A stretch of 64,000 nucleotides of DNA from Leptospirales bacterium (GCA_019694685.1 JAIBBM010000017.1:1-64000), one strand, 5' to 3'; shown: positions 17,341 through 27,645, numbered from the stretch's first letter. Notes: generated from the sequence alone by a model not told the origin. Numbers and translations are program-made.

Positions 17341-20151
17341 ATGTTTCAGAAGGCTCTGACGCTCATCTTCGGCTCAAAGCATGAGCGCGATATACGCAAA
17401 CTCCTGCCCATCGTTGAAAAAATCAATTCACTTGAACCCTCACTGAAGGCTTTGAGCAATGAAGAGCTCGGTGCAAAGACGGCTGAATTCAAAGCACGAC
17501 TTGCCAGAGGCGAAACACTCGACGACATCCTCCCTGAAGCATTCGCATGTGTGCGCGAAGCATCCGTTCGAACTCTGGGCCTGCGTCACTTTGATGTGCA
17601 GTTGATTGGTGGCATGGTTCTTCATCAGGGCAAAATCGCTGAAATGAAAACGGGAGAAGGTAAGACTCTCACTGCAACCAGCGCTATTTATCTCAACTCA
17701 TTGTCAGGTAAGGGAGTTCACATTGTAACAGTCAATGACTACCTGGCCAGACGCGACGCCACCTGGATGAAGCCCATCTACGATCTGTTAGGTGTGAGCG
17801 TGGGAGTCATTCAGCACAACCTTTCTACGGAAGAAAGAAAGCAGGCCTATAACAGCGACATTACTTATGGAACGAACAACGAATACGGCTTTGACTACTT
17901 GAGAGACAACATGGTTTCTGAACCTGAGTATCGCGTTCAGAGACCACATAACTTTGGTATTGTGGACGAAGTAGACTCGATTTTGATCGATGAAGCTCGC
18001 ACGCCCCTCATCATCTCGGGTCCGACGGATGAAAATACGGACAAATACGCGAGCATCGACAAGGCCATCATTCGCCTGATTCAGGAAGAGGATAAGGCTC
18101 CAGAACCGCCGCCCCGCGAAGTAGAGCCTGGGAAAGAAGAGCCTCACGTTATTTTCGGTTTCTACTACGATGTGGACGAAAAATCGCGCAACGTGACTCT
18201 CACAGAAGCCGGTGTTCACAAAATGGAAGAGATTCTCCAGGTAGAGAATCTGTACGCTCCGGAAAACGTGGAGCTTGTGGCGCATACGACTCAGGCGCTG
18301 CGTGCTCATCTTGTATACAAGCATGAAGTGGACTACTGGGTTCGCGAAGGCGAGGTGATGATCGTCGATGAGCACACTGGGCGTCTCATGGAAGGCCGCC
18401 GGTACTCAGACGGTTTGCATCAGGCCATAGAGGCCAAAGAAGGCGTGGAGATTCGTCAGGAAACTCAGACGCTGGCTTCTATTACTTTTCAGAACTTCTT
18501 TCGCATCTATAACAAACTTGCAGGCATGACCGGTACTGCGGATACGGAATCAGAGGAATTCAAGAAGATCTATCGCCTGGAAGTCGTTGTAATTCCGACT
18601 AACGTTCGCGTGCAGAGAATTGATCATCCGGATCGGGTCTATAGAAGTGAACGTGAAAAATTCAATGCAATCGTTCAGGAACTGGCGGCCCTTCATGCCA
18701 AGCGTCAACCAGTTCTGGTTGGAACAATTTCGATTGAAAAATCCGAGATGCTTTCTGGACTTCTGAAGAAGGCTGGTATCCCGCACAGTGTCCTCAACGC
18801 AAAGCACCACGAGCGCGAAGCTGAGATTGTAGAAAACGCCGGTGTGCCGGGAGCGGTCACTGTGGCCACAAACATGGCGGGTCGCGGAACCGACATTGTT
18901 CTTGGTGGTGCTGCGCGCTATCTCAAAGATCTCGAAGAGCTAGAAGAAACAGATGAAGCATCTGCAAAGTTTAGAAACGCAGTTTTAAAGAAAGAATTCG
19001 CGGAAGCGCGAAATCTCATTTCCACACTGGACACAGCTGCTCGCAAAGATCTCGCCAAGGCCATTGCAGATCGCGCTGAAATCTGGCTGAAAAGTCACAA
19101 GGAAGTAAAAGAACTGGGTGGCCTTCATATTCTGGGAACGGAAAGACATGAAGCTCGCAGGATTGACAACCAGTTGCGCGGTCGTTCTGGCAGACAGGGG
19201 GATCCAGGATCCAGTCGTTTCTATCTCAGTCTAGAAGATCAGCTGATGCGCCTCTTTGGCGGACAGCGTCTGATGAATATCATGGAACGTCTGGGCATGA
19301 CCGAAGGGCAGGAGCTCGAAGCAGGCATGGTGGATCGCGCGATTGCCCGCGCACAGAAGCGTGTGGAAAATCACAACTTTGACATGCGTAAACATCTTCT
19401 GGAATACGATGATGTGATGAATCGCCAGCGCGAATTCATTTACGCGGAACGCAACAAGCTCATGAGCAACGAGAATGTTCGCGCGCATTTGCGGGAATGG
19501 ATGAACGAAGTCATTGAGAACAAAGTTCTTGAGTTCTGCGAAGGATCGGATCCCTTTAGATGGGATCTGGAGAGCCTGAAAGAATGGACGCGCACGGTGC
19601 TTGGCCTGGATCTGAATCTTGACGCGGATGACTACAAACGCGTTCGCAATCCTCTGGAAACCCTCTACGATCATATCGTGGAGAAATCTATCGAGCACTA
19701 CGATGCCCACGCAGCATCGATTGGCGGAGAAAACTTTAGCTACATTGAAAGAAGAATCGCCCTCGATGTAATTGATGCGCGCTGGAAAGATCACCTCTAT
19801 GCGATGGATCACCTTCGCGAAGGCATCTGGGCCATTTCGTATTCTGAAAGAAATCCTCTCGTAGAATACAAGATTCAGGGATTCCGTCTCTTTGATGCGC
19901 TCGTTCAATTGATCAAAGAACAAATCACTGAATTCCTGTTTCGCGTGGAAGTTCAGGGGCCCATCCAGCAGACCAGCAGGCGTCAGCCGGTGGGTCAGGA
20001 ACAGCATCAGTCTCTGGGTAGCTTTGAAAGCACTTCGGGCCCGGGTGTAGGCCCGGGAGGCCTTCCCGCTGCGTCGCAGAAAGCTCCAGAGATCACCGTT
20101 TCAGGCGGTGGCGCGTCCAGAAGGAAATCGTCAAGAAAACGGCGGCGTTAG
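17341..20151 (+). CDS. secA: Preprotein translocase ATPase SecA
   Basis: SecA drives proteins through SecYEG. The 936-residue protein has Walker [10 protein letters not shown] (about 101-109), Walker [14 protein letters not shown] (near 208), [21 protein letters not shown], and the helicase motif [11 protein letters not shown]. The preprotein-binding, scaffold and wing domains run to about 840. The C-terminus is a Gly/Gln-rich linker ending in a basic [10 protein letters not shown] tail; the CXCX8CH zinc motif that binds SecB in many bacteria is absent. A GGGGAA stretch 11 bases before ATG is a poor Shine-Dalgarno. Just 11 bases separate its stop from the histidine kinase gene. Confidence 0.97.
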   Translation: MFQKALTLIFGSKHERDIRKLLPIVEKINSLEPSLKALSNEELGAKTAEFKARLARGETLDDILPEAFACVREASVRTLGLRHFDVQLIGGMVLHQGKIAEMKTGEGKTLTATSAIYLNSLSGKGVHIVTVNDYLARRDATWMKPIYDLLGVSVGVIQHNLSTEERKQAYNSDITYGTNNEYGFDYLRDNMVSEPEYRVQRPHNFGIVDEVDSILIDEARTPLIISGPTDENTDKYASIDKAIIRLIQEEDKAPEPPPREVEPGKEEPHVIFGFYYDVDEKSRNVTLTEAGVHKMEEILQVENLYAPENVELVAHTTQALRAHLVYKHEVDYWVREGEVMIVDEHTGRLMEGRRYSDGLHQAIEAKEGVEIRQETQTLASITFQNFFRIYNKLAGMTGTADTESEEFKKIYRLEVVVIPTNVRVQRIDHPDRVYRSEREKFNAIVQELAALHAKRQPVLVGTISIEKSEMLSGLLKKAGIPHSVLNAKHHEREAEIVENAGVPGAVTVATNMAGRGTDIVLGGAARYLKDLEELEETDEASAKFRNAVLKKEFAEARNLISTLDTAARKDLAKAIADRAEIWLKSHKEVKELGGLHILGTERHEARRIDNQLRGRSGRQGDPGSSRFYLSLEDQLMRLFGGQRLMNIMERLGMTEGQELEAGMVDRAIARAQKRVENHNFDMRKHLLEYDDVMNRQREFIYAERNKLMSNENVRAHLREWMNEVIENKVLEFCEGSDPFRWDLESLKEWTRTVLGLDLNLDADDYKRVRNPLETLYDHIVEKSIEHYDAHAASIGGENFSYIERRIALDVIDARWKDHLYAMDHLREGIWAISYSERNPLVEYKIQGFRLFDALVQLIKEQITEFLFRVEVQGPIQQTSRRQPVGQEQHQSLGSFESTSGPGVGPGGLPAASQKAPEITVSGGGASRRKSSRKRRR

Positions 20152-20162
20152 GCGGCATTGAT

Positions 20163-21842
20163 ATGTCGAGTCCGGAAGAGTTTCTGCGCAAACTCGAAGC
20201 GCAAAAGCTGCGCTTTGTCATTGCGCTATCTTCCGTTGTTTTTCCGGTCACTGTAATCCAGAGTATTATACGCTGGAATGCCGGCTTGAAGTTGCCCGCT
20301 CTCATCAACTGCGTGCTCATGGTGGGTGCATTGATTTCACTTGTGCTTGCACTGAAACGGAAGCTGAATCCAGCAGCGCATGCACTGGCACTCCTTGCAT
20401 CGATCACAACCGGTCTCAATCAATTTGTTACTTCCTCCGGGACAATTGCTCCGCTGCTGAATGTCCTCGTTCTATTTGCGGCCTCTGTCTACATGCTACC
20501 GCTCAAATGGGGCATATTCTACGGAGTCCTAGCTTTTGTTCGAGCCATCACCATCAGGCTTTTGTCTGACGTATGGGGCATTCGAGGAGATAGCCCCATT
20601 GTCCCTGTGACTGAATGGTATACAGCCATGTTCGTTTCTTTCTTTGTTTTCTTCTACGTTATGGTAGCCCGCGAGACAAGCGCTCACAGACTCCTTGATA
20701 CATATCGCCAGGCAGCGCAGACACGCGCTCGCTTTCTATCCAGAATGAGTCACGAGATTCGCACGCCGCTCAATGGCGTTCTTGGGATCGGAGAAGTCCT
20801 CGGAGAAAAACTTCATGAGCCAGAGCAGAAAGAATATCTTCGCATCATGATGAATTCCGGTCGGCATTTGCTGCACATTGTAAATCAGGTGCTCGAGCTG
20901 GCGCGTACGGAAAATCGCATCACTCTCGTGCGAGAAAATTATGAGCCGGCCCTGGTACTGAATCAAGTAGCGGAGCTATTTCGAAGTGCGCTGACGAGCA
21001 AGGACCTCGGAGTCCATATTGAAGTGGATCCAGCTTTGCCTCGAGTCGTGTCAGGAGACGAGGGAAGCGTGCGGCAAATTCTGGTGAATCTAATGCACAA
21101 TGCAGTGAAGTTTACCGAAAAAGGTGGAATCTCTCTGCGAGTGCGAACGGATGCATCCGGAGGGTTGGAAAGAATTATCTATTCAGTAGAAGACAGCGGC
21201 CGTGGAATCAGTGCGGAAAAAGTGACTTCTGTGTTTGATGCGTTTGAACAGGGAGACGTCACAACAGCAACGGCGGACGGGACAGGTCTTGGCCTTGCGA
21301 TTTGTCGTGAACTCTGTGCGCAAATGGACGGCGTCATTGAGCTGCGCAGTAAGAAGTCGGAGGGTAGCGCATTCATAGTGAGTTTGCCTCTCTTCATGCC
21401 TGTTACTGGCGTAGTTCCAGTGGAGTCAAAGACCGGTATTAAGAGTTTTCCGGAAGGCTCTGTTGCTGTTTTGTATGTAGAAGACGACGGCGTGAACAGA
21501 ACCCTCATGGAAGCATTCTTAAAGCCTCCGCAGTTTTTACTCACAGTGGCGCCTGACGGAGCCACGGCCATTGAGTCTTTCTCAAAAAAGAAATTTGATA
21601 TCGTGCTGATGGATCTCCATCTTCCAGATATGAGTGGCTACGAAATTCTATCTGAAATGCGAAAGATCGAAAACCAAATTGGTCAGAAGCATACACCGGT
21701 GATCGCAGTATCCGCGAGCGTCATCGCAGAAGAGGTGACGCGGTCACTCGAAGCAGGTTTCGCACATCATCTGGGAAAACCAATTTCAAAGTCGGGGCTC
21801 ATGGCGGCCATGCACAGGGTTCTGGATCCGGAACTCTCGTGA
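20163..21842 (+). CDS. Hybrid sensor histidine kinase/response regulator
   Basis: 559 residues. Five or six membrane segments occupy about residues 18-165, with no large external sensor domain. HisKA follows with the phospho-acceptor His197 in SHEIRTPLNG, then HATPase_c (NLMHNAVKF, EDSGRGIS, GTGLGLAIC), then a receiver domain (VLYVEDD near 436, phospho-acceptor Asp484 in LMDLHLPDMSGYE, conserved Lys in GKPIS). The domain order implies an internal His-to-Asp relay that needs an Hpt partner elsewhere, or direct output by the receiver. It lies 11 bases after secA and abuts the convergent yqgE stop exactly. The signal is unknown. Confidence 0.92.
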   Translation: MSSPEEFLRKLEAQKLRFVIALSSVVFPVTVIQSIIRWNAGLKLPALINCVLMVGALISLVLALKRKLNPAAHALALLASITTGLNQFVTSSGTIAPLLNVLVLFAASVYMLPLKWGIFYGVLAFVRAITIRLLSDVWGIRGDSPIVPVTEWYTAMFVSFFVFFYVMVARETSAHRLLDTYRQAAQTRARFLSRMSHEIRTPLNGVLGIGEVLGEKLHEPEQKEYLRIMMNSGRHLLHIVNQVLELARTENRITLVRENYEPALVLNQVAELFRSALTSKDLGVHIEVDPALPRVVSGDEGSVRQILVNLMHNAVKFTEKGGISLRVRTDASGGLERIIYSVEDSGRGISAEKVTSVFDAFEQGDVTTATADGTGLGLAICRELCAQMDGVIELRSKKSEGSAFIVSLPLFMPVTGVVPVESKTGIKSFPEGSVAVLYVEDDGVNRTLMEAFLKPPQFLLTVAPDGATAIESFSKKKFDIVLMDLHLPDMSGYEILSEMRKIENQIGQKHTPVIAVSASVIAEEVTRSLEAGFAHHLGKPISKSGLMAAMHRVLDPELS

Positions 21843-22442
21843 TCAGTTGAGTCCAGGATCCGGGTTTGTGTCTGCGAATACGCGGTAGATGCCGCCTTTG
21901 TCACGTAGAGCGTTGGCCCAGCCTTCCTCCGGATTCTCGTGAAAGACGATCTTCGCAGATGCAGGGTGAATGATCCAGCTTCCGCGATCCATTTCCTGTT
22001 CCAGCTGGCCTGGCGCCCAGCCAGAATATCCAAGGTATAAATGAATTCTCGGGCGATCATCTGCTGGAATTGCATTCCAGTTTTCTTCGTTGAAGTAGTT
22101 TTCGATTCGTCTGAATGCGGGTTCGAAATTGACTCCTTTGACTGGAATGCTGCGATACTCTGAGCCTGCCTCCGCGTCCGGAAGATCCGAATGCAATACA
22201 AAAAGATATTCCTGTTGCACCGGGCCGCCGACGTAGATGGGAGTGCTGGCCCCGCGGTTATGCGCGAAACCAGGAAGGATGTCAGATAGAACGAGTCGTG
22301 ATCTTCTATTTACCACGAGGCCAAATGCGCCTTCCGCATTGTGTTCCACCATGAGAACGACTGTCTGAAAAAAATTGGGATCAGACATGTTCGCTTCCGA
22401 AATCAGGAAATGTCCTTTCAGTGAATCGGGGCGTTTAGTCAT
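21843..22442 (-). CDS. YqgE/AlgH family protein
   Basis: 199 residues of the YqgE/AlgH (DUF179) family: LKGHFLISEANMSDPNFFQTVV at the start, GAFGLVVNRR, PIYVGGPVQQEYLFVLH, and the conserved YLGYSGWAPGQLEQE near residues 135-149. The biochemical role is not settled; members are linked to alginate regulation in Pseudomonas and to RNA-related functions elsewhere. Its ATG follows the prfC stop directly (TGAATG), so it is translated from the same message. Converges on the histidine kinase gene with no gap. Confidence 0.92.
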   Translation of the reverse strand: MTKRPDSLKGHFLISEANMSDPNFFQTVVLMVEHNAEGAFGLVVNRRSRLVLSDILPGFAHNRGASTPIYVGGPVQQEYLFVLHSDLPDAEAGSEYRSIPVKGVNFEPAFRRIENYFNEENWNAIPADDRPRIHLYLGYSGWAPGQLEQEMDRGSWIIHPASAKIVFHENPEEGWANALRDKGGIYRVFADTNPDPGLN

Positions 22443-24044
22443 TCAATCCGCCTGAGGAGGGTGATCGTAAACCGGAATATCAGCATTTGTCTGTAGAAAA
22501 CTCTTTAGACGATATTCGCTCTTAAATAGCACAACTGTTCGCCCTTTTTCATCTTTTACAATCCTGTCATAAGAGCTGAATTTGTTCGCGTCAGAAGGAC
22601 GAATCCACCTGGAGCATTCAAACGGCATCACCTCGAGTCTGCAGGGCGCACCATATTCATCTTCCATGCGAAAACGAAACACTTCAAACTGAAGCTGGCC
22701 CGCAGCCCCGATGACCACACTGCCATCCTGTGTTGAAAATATTTGAACGACCCCTTCCTCTGCCAGTTCCTGAATTCCTTTCTTGAACTGTTTGAGTTTG
22801 GATGTGTCCGTTGGAATGAGGCTTGCGAACATATCCGGCGCGAATCTGGGAAGATCTGGAAATGCGGGCGGCTTACCGGTGGATAGAATGTCCCCAATGT
22901 GATAGGTGCCCGGATTGATCATCCCAATGATGTCGCCTGGATAGGCGTCGTCAATCGTAGAGCGTTCTTGCCCGAAGAATGCGACGGGGTTTGTAAGGTG
23001 AACCTGCTTGCCGAGTCGCGGAACAAACGCAGTCATCCCCCGTTCGAATTTCCCGCTTGTGATCCGAAGGAATGCGACACGGTCGCGATGAGCGCGATTC
23101 ATGTTTGCCTGAAGCTTGAAAATGAATCCGGTGAAAACCGGGCTCGATGGAAGTAGATCTGTTCCGTCTGTGAGATGCACAGGCGGTGGTTGTGGGGCAA
23201 GAGTCAGGAAGTTGTTCAGAAACAACTGCACCCCGAAGTTTGTAACAGCAGAACCAAAGAACACAGGAGTAATTGTACCTGCGATGAAATCTTCCTGACT
23301 GAAGGGCGGCAGTGCGTTCTGCACCAGATCTGCACCTTCGCGGAAGACGCGGGCGGTATATTCGTCCATAATCTCATCGAGAGTCGGGTCATCAATGCCG
23401 CCTACCGTTACCGGAACCTGGGAAGCGCCACCTGCTACTCTTTCGTAGCGATGTACCTTCTTTTCCACCAGATCGTAGACTCCGCGAAAGTCTTTTCCTG
23501 AACCCATGGGCCATAGAAGCGGAATCGCGGTGATTCCCAGGACCTTTTCCACTTCGTCCAGGAGAGAGAATGGATCTTTGGCGGGAAGGTCCATCTTGTT
23601 GATGAAGGTGATGATCGGAATTCCTCTTTCGCGGCATACCTTGAAGAGCTTGATCGTCTGTGGCTCTACACCGCGAGAAGCATCCAGAAGCATGATAGCG
23701 CAGTCCGCTGCCATCAGCGTGCGATACGTATCCTCGGAAAAATCTTCATGGCCCGGTGTATCCAGGAGATTCATTCTGTAACCGTTGTATTCAAATTGAA
23801 GCGCGGCCGTGCTGATGGAGATTCCACGCTCTTGTTCCATGGTCATCCAGTCCGATCTCGTTTTGCGTCTGTCCCTTCTTGCGCGTACATGACCCGCCAG
23901 CTGGATGGCTCCTCCGTACAGCAGCAATTTTTCCGTTAGCGTGGTCTTCCCTGCATCGGGGTGAGCGATGATAGCGAACGTGCGACGACGCGAAATCTCT
24001 CTTTCCAGAGGTGATGTTGGTTTTTCAGTGGACGAAGCGTCCAT
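22443..24044 (-). CDS. prfC: Peptide chain release factor 3 (RF3)
   Basis: A translational GTPase that recycles RF1/RF2 from the ribosome after termination. 533 residues from ATG 24044: P-loop AHPDAGKTT, switch I region SDWMTMEQERGISIS, DTPGHEDFSEDTYRT, NKMD, and the RF3-specific C-terminal domain (GAAGQLQFEVFRFRMEDEYG, MPFECSRWI). The longer frame to 24146 has no family support and would overlap the divergent gene. Upstream of 24044 there is no Shine-Dalgarno, while TTGTGC starts 35 bases before it. It shares a 35-base divergent gap with the next gene and is followed directly by yqgE. Confidence 0.95.
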   Translation of the reverse strand: MDASSTEKPTSPLEREISRRRTFAIIAHPDAGKTTLTEKLLLYGGAIQLAGHVRARRDRRKTRSDWMTMEQERGISISTAALQFEYNGYRMNLLDTPGHEDFSEDTYRTLMAADCAIMLLDASRGVEPQTIKLFKVCRERGIPIITFINKMDLPAKDPFSLLDEVEKVLGITAIPLLWPMGSGKDFRGVYDLVEKKVHRYERVAGGASQVPVTVGGIDDPTLDEIMDEYTARVFREGADLVQNALPPFSQEDFIAGTITPVFFGSAVTNFGVQLFLNNFLTLAPQPPPVHLTDGTDLLPSSPVFTGFIFKLQANMNRAHRDRVAFLRITSGKFERGMTAFVPRLGKQVHLTNPVAFFGQERSTIDDAYPGDIIGMINPGTYHIGDILSTGKPPAFPDLPRFAPDMFASLIPTDTSKLKQFKKGIQELAEEGVVQIFSTQDGSVVIGAAGQLQFEVFRFRMEDEYGAPCRLEVMPFECSRWIRPSDANKFSSYDRIVKDEKGRTVVLFKSEYRLKSFLQTNADIPVYDHPPQAD

Positions 24045-24079
24045 GCGGGACACGATTTCTGGAAAAGCGGAGCGCACAA

Positions 24080-24634
24080 ATGAAATCCTGGGAACCGGAT
24101 CAGGAGTTTGAACGGGCGGATTTTCCCCGTGCGGGCAAGAAGCCAAAAGACGCGCCTCAGAAACGCGAGGCGACGCCGGGCCGCGAAGTAAAAGCCTGGA
24201 AGCCTCGCACTGTTTCTGAGGCGGCCGCTACACCCCGCGCCTCGTCCAGCGCTCCGGCAGCGAAATCTCAGGCACCTCTTGCAAAGAATCTGGACGCGCA
24301 AGGCGGCAAATCAGAGCCGCGCGTGATTTCTAGTTCCTCCGGATATGCTGCGGCCACCCTGGGTGCTGCTATTCTGGAAAATCTGGAGGCTACGGGGGCG
24401 GAGCTCAGACATCTGTACTGGCAGAAAGAGCAGACGGGCATCAGTTCTAAGATGAAGATCAAGGTGATCATTCAGAAGGCGGGTGCTCAGGCGCTCGGCG
24501 CATTGAAATCTGTCATGACTACTCTGGAGCGCTCTCAGATGGCAGAGATAGTAAAAACAGAAGCAGATTGCGATGGAGCCACGCAGGAACAGATTTGCAG
24601 GGAATTCATCGCGCGGATCAGGCGGGCAAAATGA
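24080..24634 (+). CDS. Hypothetical protein with Ala/Pro-rich linker
   Basis: 184 residues, not recognised. Residues 1-90 are low complexity, rich in Lys, Pro, Ala and Ser, and likely disordered. The last 95 residues form a predicted helical domain (GYAAATLGAAILENLEATGAELRHLYWQ-type pattern, then MKIKVIIQKAGAQALG and TLERSQMAEIVKTEAD). The nucleotide spacing between ATG 24080 and a weak GGAG is acceptable; a frame to 24011 would run into the prfC promoter. Its stop overlaps the mntP start (ATGA). Possibly a regulator or membrane-associated partner of the transporter, but this rests on context only. Confidence 0.55.
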   Translation: MKSWEPDQEFERADFPRAGKKPKDAPQKREATPGREVKAWKPRTVSEAAATPRASSSAPAAKSQAPLAKNLDAQGGKSEPRVISSSSGYAAATLGAAILENLEATGAELRHLYWQKEQTGISSKMKIKVIIQKAGAQALGALKSVMTTLERSQMAEIVKTEADCDGATQEQICREFIARIRRAK

Positions 24635-25191
24635 TAGAATTCGCAGGTTACGTGGTTCTCGCTCTCGCTCTTACAATGGATACTCTGGCGGTCTCCGTGG
24701 TTTGTGGGAATTTTCTAAAAGAGTTTCGCGTACGCGAAGCGCTTCGTCTTGGTTTGAGCATGGCTCTGGTCCAGGGGGCCTTTTCTCTCATTGGCGTTCT
24801 GGCCGGATCTTTCGCTGCCCGCTATCTAGAAAAAGTGGATCACTGGATCGCCTTTGTGCTGTTAGTCGGAATTGGCATTAAGATGATTCGAGATGCCTAT
24901 AAATCTGATGATGACGAAGAGGCACCATCTCTGGCTTTGCGAGTCATTTTGCTCATGTCTGTGGCAACGAGCATTGATTCGATCATGGCTTGCGCAGGAC
25001 TTGCCCTCACGGATCCTCATCTAATCAACGCAGTTCCCGTCATCGCAGTTATGACACTGTTGATTTCACTGGTTGGCACGTATGCGGGAGCAAAACTGGG
25101 AGCGGCGATTGGTTCTCACGCCGGGGCACTCGGTGGCATTGTGCTCATTGGACTCGGTTCCAGAATTCTCTATTTGCATTTCGCAGCCTAG
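24631..25191 (+). CDS. mntP: Manganese efflux pump MntP
   Basis: 186 residues, near the usual 188. Six membrane segments form two inverted halves. The conserved acidic residues are present: ALTMDTLAVSV in TM1 (Asp near 17) and SVATSIDSIMACAG in TM4, the mirrored motif. Such pumps export Mn2+ and protect against manganese overload. ATG 24631 overlaps the stop of the unknown gene (ATGA); the frame from 24568 is a spurious extension. There is no room for a yybP-ykoY manganese riboswitch directly upstream, so control must act at the operon head. Confidence 0.92.
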   Translation: MIEFAGYVVLALALTMDTLAVSVVCGNFLKEFRVREALRLGLSMALVQGAFSLIGVLAGSFAARYLEKVDHWIAFVLLVGIGIKMIRDAYKSDDDEEAPSLALRVILLMSVATSIDSIMACAGLALTDPHLINAVPVIAVMTLLISLVGTYAGAKLGAAIGSHAGALGGIVLIGLGSRILYLHFAA

Positions 25192-25196
25192 CTGCG
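25182..25196 (+). terminator. Small hairpin spanning the mntP stop
   Basis: CGCAGC-CTA-GCTGCG, a perfect 6-pair stem with a 3-base loop that contains the TAG stop region, followed by GCGCTTATTTCTTTC. It could serve both converging genes as a weak terminator. Confidence 0.35.
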
Positions 25197-25200
25197 GCGC

Positions 25201-26196
25201 TTATTTCTTTCTGAATTTCTTTTCCCAGTTCCAGGCAGTTTCCATAATTCGCTCAATGTGAGGGAATTCTGGTTTCCATCCCAGTAGATTTCGCGCCTTT
25301 TCTGCCGCACCCACCAGAACAGGAGGATCTCCGGCTCTTCTTGGGCCGAGTTTGTAGGGAACTTTCATTCCTGTGATTCTCTCGCCTGTCTGAATCATTT
25401 CCAGTACAGAGAACCCTTTACCATTTCCCAGGTTGAAGGCTTCTGTTTTGTTGATTCTTCTTAAATAATCGATTCCGAGTATGTGAGCCTGTACGAGATC
25501 GTTTATGTGAATGTAATCGCGAACTGCGGTTCCGTCTCCATTGCCGCCCGGAATGACGTAATCAGAGCCAAATACGGTGAGTTCGGGCACTACACCCAGA
25601 GTTGCCTGGAAAATCAGAGGGATCAGGTGCGTCTCCGGTTCGTGCCATTCACCAATGGCGCCTGACGGGTCCGCGCCTGCAGCATTGAAATACCGAAAAA
25701 ACAAGGATTTCAGTCCGTATGCTTTTTCGTAGTCCAGGAGAATCTGTTCAAAGAAGTATTTAGATCTGCCGTAAGGATTCACCGGATTCTGCGCGCAATC
25801 CTCTCGCACTGGAATGCTTTCCGGAGTGAGTTCTCCATACGTTGCGCACGTGGAAGAGAAAATGAAATATTCTACTTTGTGCTTTCGCATCGCATCAAGC
25901 AAGACGAGCGGCTTTTGCACATTATTCTGGTAGTAAATATCCGGTTTTGTGACTGATTCTCCCACGTAAGCCAGTGCTGCAAAATGCATCACGACTTCAA
26001 TTTTGTGTCGCGAAAAAATCTGATCGAGTAGATCCGAATTCCCGAGATCTCCCTCGTACAGAGTGCCCCATTGCGCGAATTCTCGATGACCCCGGCTTAG
26101 ATTGTCGAGGTTGATTACGTTGTAGCCTTTTTCCGAAAGAATCTTGCATGCATGCGAGCCTATGTAGCCGCATCCGCCTACAACCAGAACGTCCAC
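25201..26196 (-). CDS. galE: UDP-glucose 4-epimerase
   Basis: An extended-SDR enzyme interconverting UDP-glucose and UDP-galactose. 331 residues: NAD motif GGCGYIGSH (7-15), AALAYVGES (74-81 region), SSTCATYG (114-121), catalytic Tyr142 and Lys146 in PYGRSKYFFE, then RYFNAAGADPSG and the GDGTAVRDYIH substrate loop. It starts with GTG whose G is the last base of the upstream TAG (TAGTG). It sits in a run of surface-polysaccharide genes read on the same strand, so its sugar nucleotide probably feeds LPS or glycan synthesis. Confidence 0.95.
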   Translation of the reverse strand: MDVLVVGGCGYIGSHACKILSEKGYNVINLDNLSRGHREFAQWGTLYEGDLGNSDLLDQIFSRHKIEVVMHFAALAYVGESVTKPDIYYQNNVQKPLVLLDAMRKHKVEYFIFSSTCATYGELTPESIPVREDCAQNPVNPYGRSKYFFEQILLDYEKAYGLKSLFFRYFNAAGADPSGAIGEWHEPETHLIPLIFQATLGVVPELTVFGSDYVIPGGNGDGTAVRDYIHINDLVQAHILGIDYLRRINKTEAFNLGNGKGFSVLEMIQTGERITGMKVPYKLGPRRAGDPPVLVGAAEKARNLLGWKPEFPHIERIMETAWNWEKKFRKK

Positions 26197-27611
26197 TATC
26201 CTTTTACCAGCCCTGTTTTGGTGATTTTGGAGGATTCCTGGTATTCGTAGTCAGTGTTGATATCCCACAGATTGTTGTTTTTGCCGTGAAGAATGTTTTC
26301 AGAGGCCAGGATTCCCATAAGAATAGAATGATCCTGGTTGTTGTACTTGAACGCGCCATATCTTCCGATGACGCTGAGGTTCCCAACACTCGAGAGATAG
26401 TCTTCCACTGGCTTAAGTCTTTCTTTGTAACCACGGTCATAGACAGGATAGCAGCGATGAATGCGATGAACATGCCCGCGAGGCATTTCCGCGTTGCCGA
26501 TGAGCCCGGTGGATTTGAGTTCTTTTTTAGCGAGCTCGATTAAGTCTTCATCTGTGCGAGTCCAGAATGCGTCTTCGTCATAGCACCAGTATTCGAGAAC
26601 CATGATCGTGGATTCTTCTTTGCCGTAGAGTTCTGGTACCCAGTTGCGAAAGTTCGTCAGTCGTCCCATGAGTAGATTGTCTGAATGCACATAGAGCCAG
26701 TTGTCCGGAAATAGATCTTTTGCTTTCACTTCCACGTAAACGAGCACTGTGTTTCTGAATTTTAGTTTTTTCGAAAATTCTTTGATGGGCTCTGGAACTT
26801 CTGGAAGTCTGCTCACGAGCAGAGTGATGGGCATAGAGGAAACTACATGATCATATTTCTCTGTGCGTCCGCCTTCTGTTTCAATGGCAGTTGCTTTTCC
26901 GTTTTCTGTGATGACTCTCTGCACAGGAGTCTTGAGCATTACGTTACTGCCTTTGCTTCGAATGAAATCTGCCATGCGTTCGTAGATCATTCCAGTGCCG
27001 CCTGACGGGTATGCAAACTGGTCCACGAGAGTTTTATGTTTGTTTCCGCGACCTCCGAAGAGAGCGTTCTTCACTGCTTCCCACAGAGAGAGTTTCTTAA
27101 TTCTTTGCGCGGCGAACTCTGCATCCAGGTCTTTGCAGCTGATGCCCCAGAGCTTTTCGCTGTAGGTCTTGAAGAAAATAGAAAACAACTTTTTGCCGAA
27201 TCTTCCGGTCACCCAGGTTTCAAAAGATCCGTCATCCGGCGTTGGTTTTACTTTTTCTTTCAGATAGCTGAGAAAGCACAGTACAGATTCAATGGGCCCG
27301 AGATTGAACAGCGCGTTGAATGGTTTAAGAGGATAGAAGAAGAACTTATTTTTGTAAAAGATGCGCGTGAGGCGATCCACCATTTCAAAGTCCTGGCGAG
27401 CCAGTTCCAGCCACAGTTCATTGACGCGTGTGTCGCTGGAAAAGAAGCGGTGAGGGCCAAGATCCACTCTCTGATTCCACAGGTTGATGGAACGGGCCAA
27501 TCCACCTACGTCCCCGCTGGCTTCGTAGAGATCTACCTGCGCCCCGCCTTTTACGAGCAAATATGCCGCCGTGACTCCCGCGGGACCGGCCCCGATGACT
27601 GCAACCTTCAT
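26196..27611 (-). CDS. FAD-dependent oxidoreductase related to UDP-galactopyranose mutase/amine oxidases
   Basis: 471 residues with an N-terminal Rossmann FAD motif (VIGAGPAG, 5-12; then YEASGDVGGLARS) and FAD-binding end GRYGAFKYNNQDHSILMG. The central part has KLWGISCKDLDAEFAAQRI and FAYPSGGTGMIYERMADFI, which is the pattern of the UGM/protoporphyrinogen oxidase-like group. Whether it acts on a sugar nucleotide cannot be read from the sequence, but its place between galE and GtrA suggests glycan synthesis. It starts with ATG and shares one base with galE. Confidence 0.8.
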   Translation of the reverse strand: MKVAVIGAGPAGVTAAYLLVKGGAQVDLYEASGDVGGLARSINLWNQRVDLGPHRFFSSDTRVNELWLELARQDFEMVDRLTRIFYKNKFFFYPLKPFNALFNLGPIESVLCFLSYLKEKVKPTPDDGSFETWVTGRFGKKLFSIFFKTYSEKLWGISCKDLDAEFAAQRIKKLSLWEAVKNALFGGRGNKHKTLVDQFAYPSGGTGMIYERMADFIRSKGSNVMLKTPVQRVITENGKATAIETEGGRTEKYDHVVSSMPITLLVSRLPEVPEPIKEFSKKLKFRNTVLVYVEVKAKDLFPDNWLYVHSDNLLMGRLTNFRNWVPELYGKEESTIMVLEYWCYDEDAFWTRTDEDLIELAKKELKSTGLIGNAEMPRGHVHRIHRCYPVYDRGYKERLKPVEDYLSSVGNLSVIGRYGAFKYNNQDHSILMGILASENILHGKNNNLWDINTDYEYQESSKITKTGLVKG

Positions 27612-27645
27612 GCGGTCAAAATGGATGTTAGAGTCTGTGTCTCAA

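Noticed and set aside
19231-20007. 258-codon minus-strand frame within secA
   Set aside because: Antisense to conserved secA; no family features.
24045-24079. yybP-ykoY Mn riboswitch in front of the mntP operon
   Set aside because: Only 35 bases lie between the divergent genes, too short for this element.
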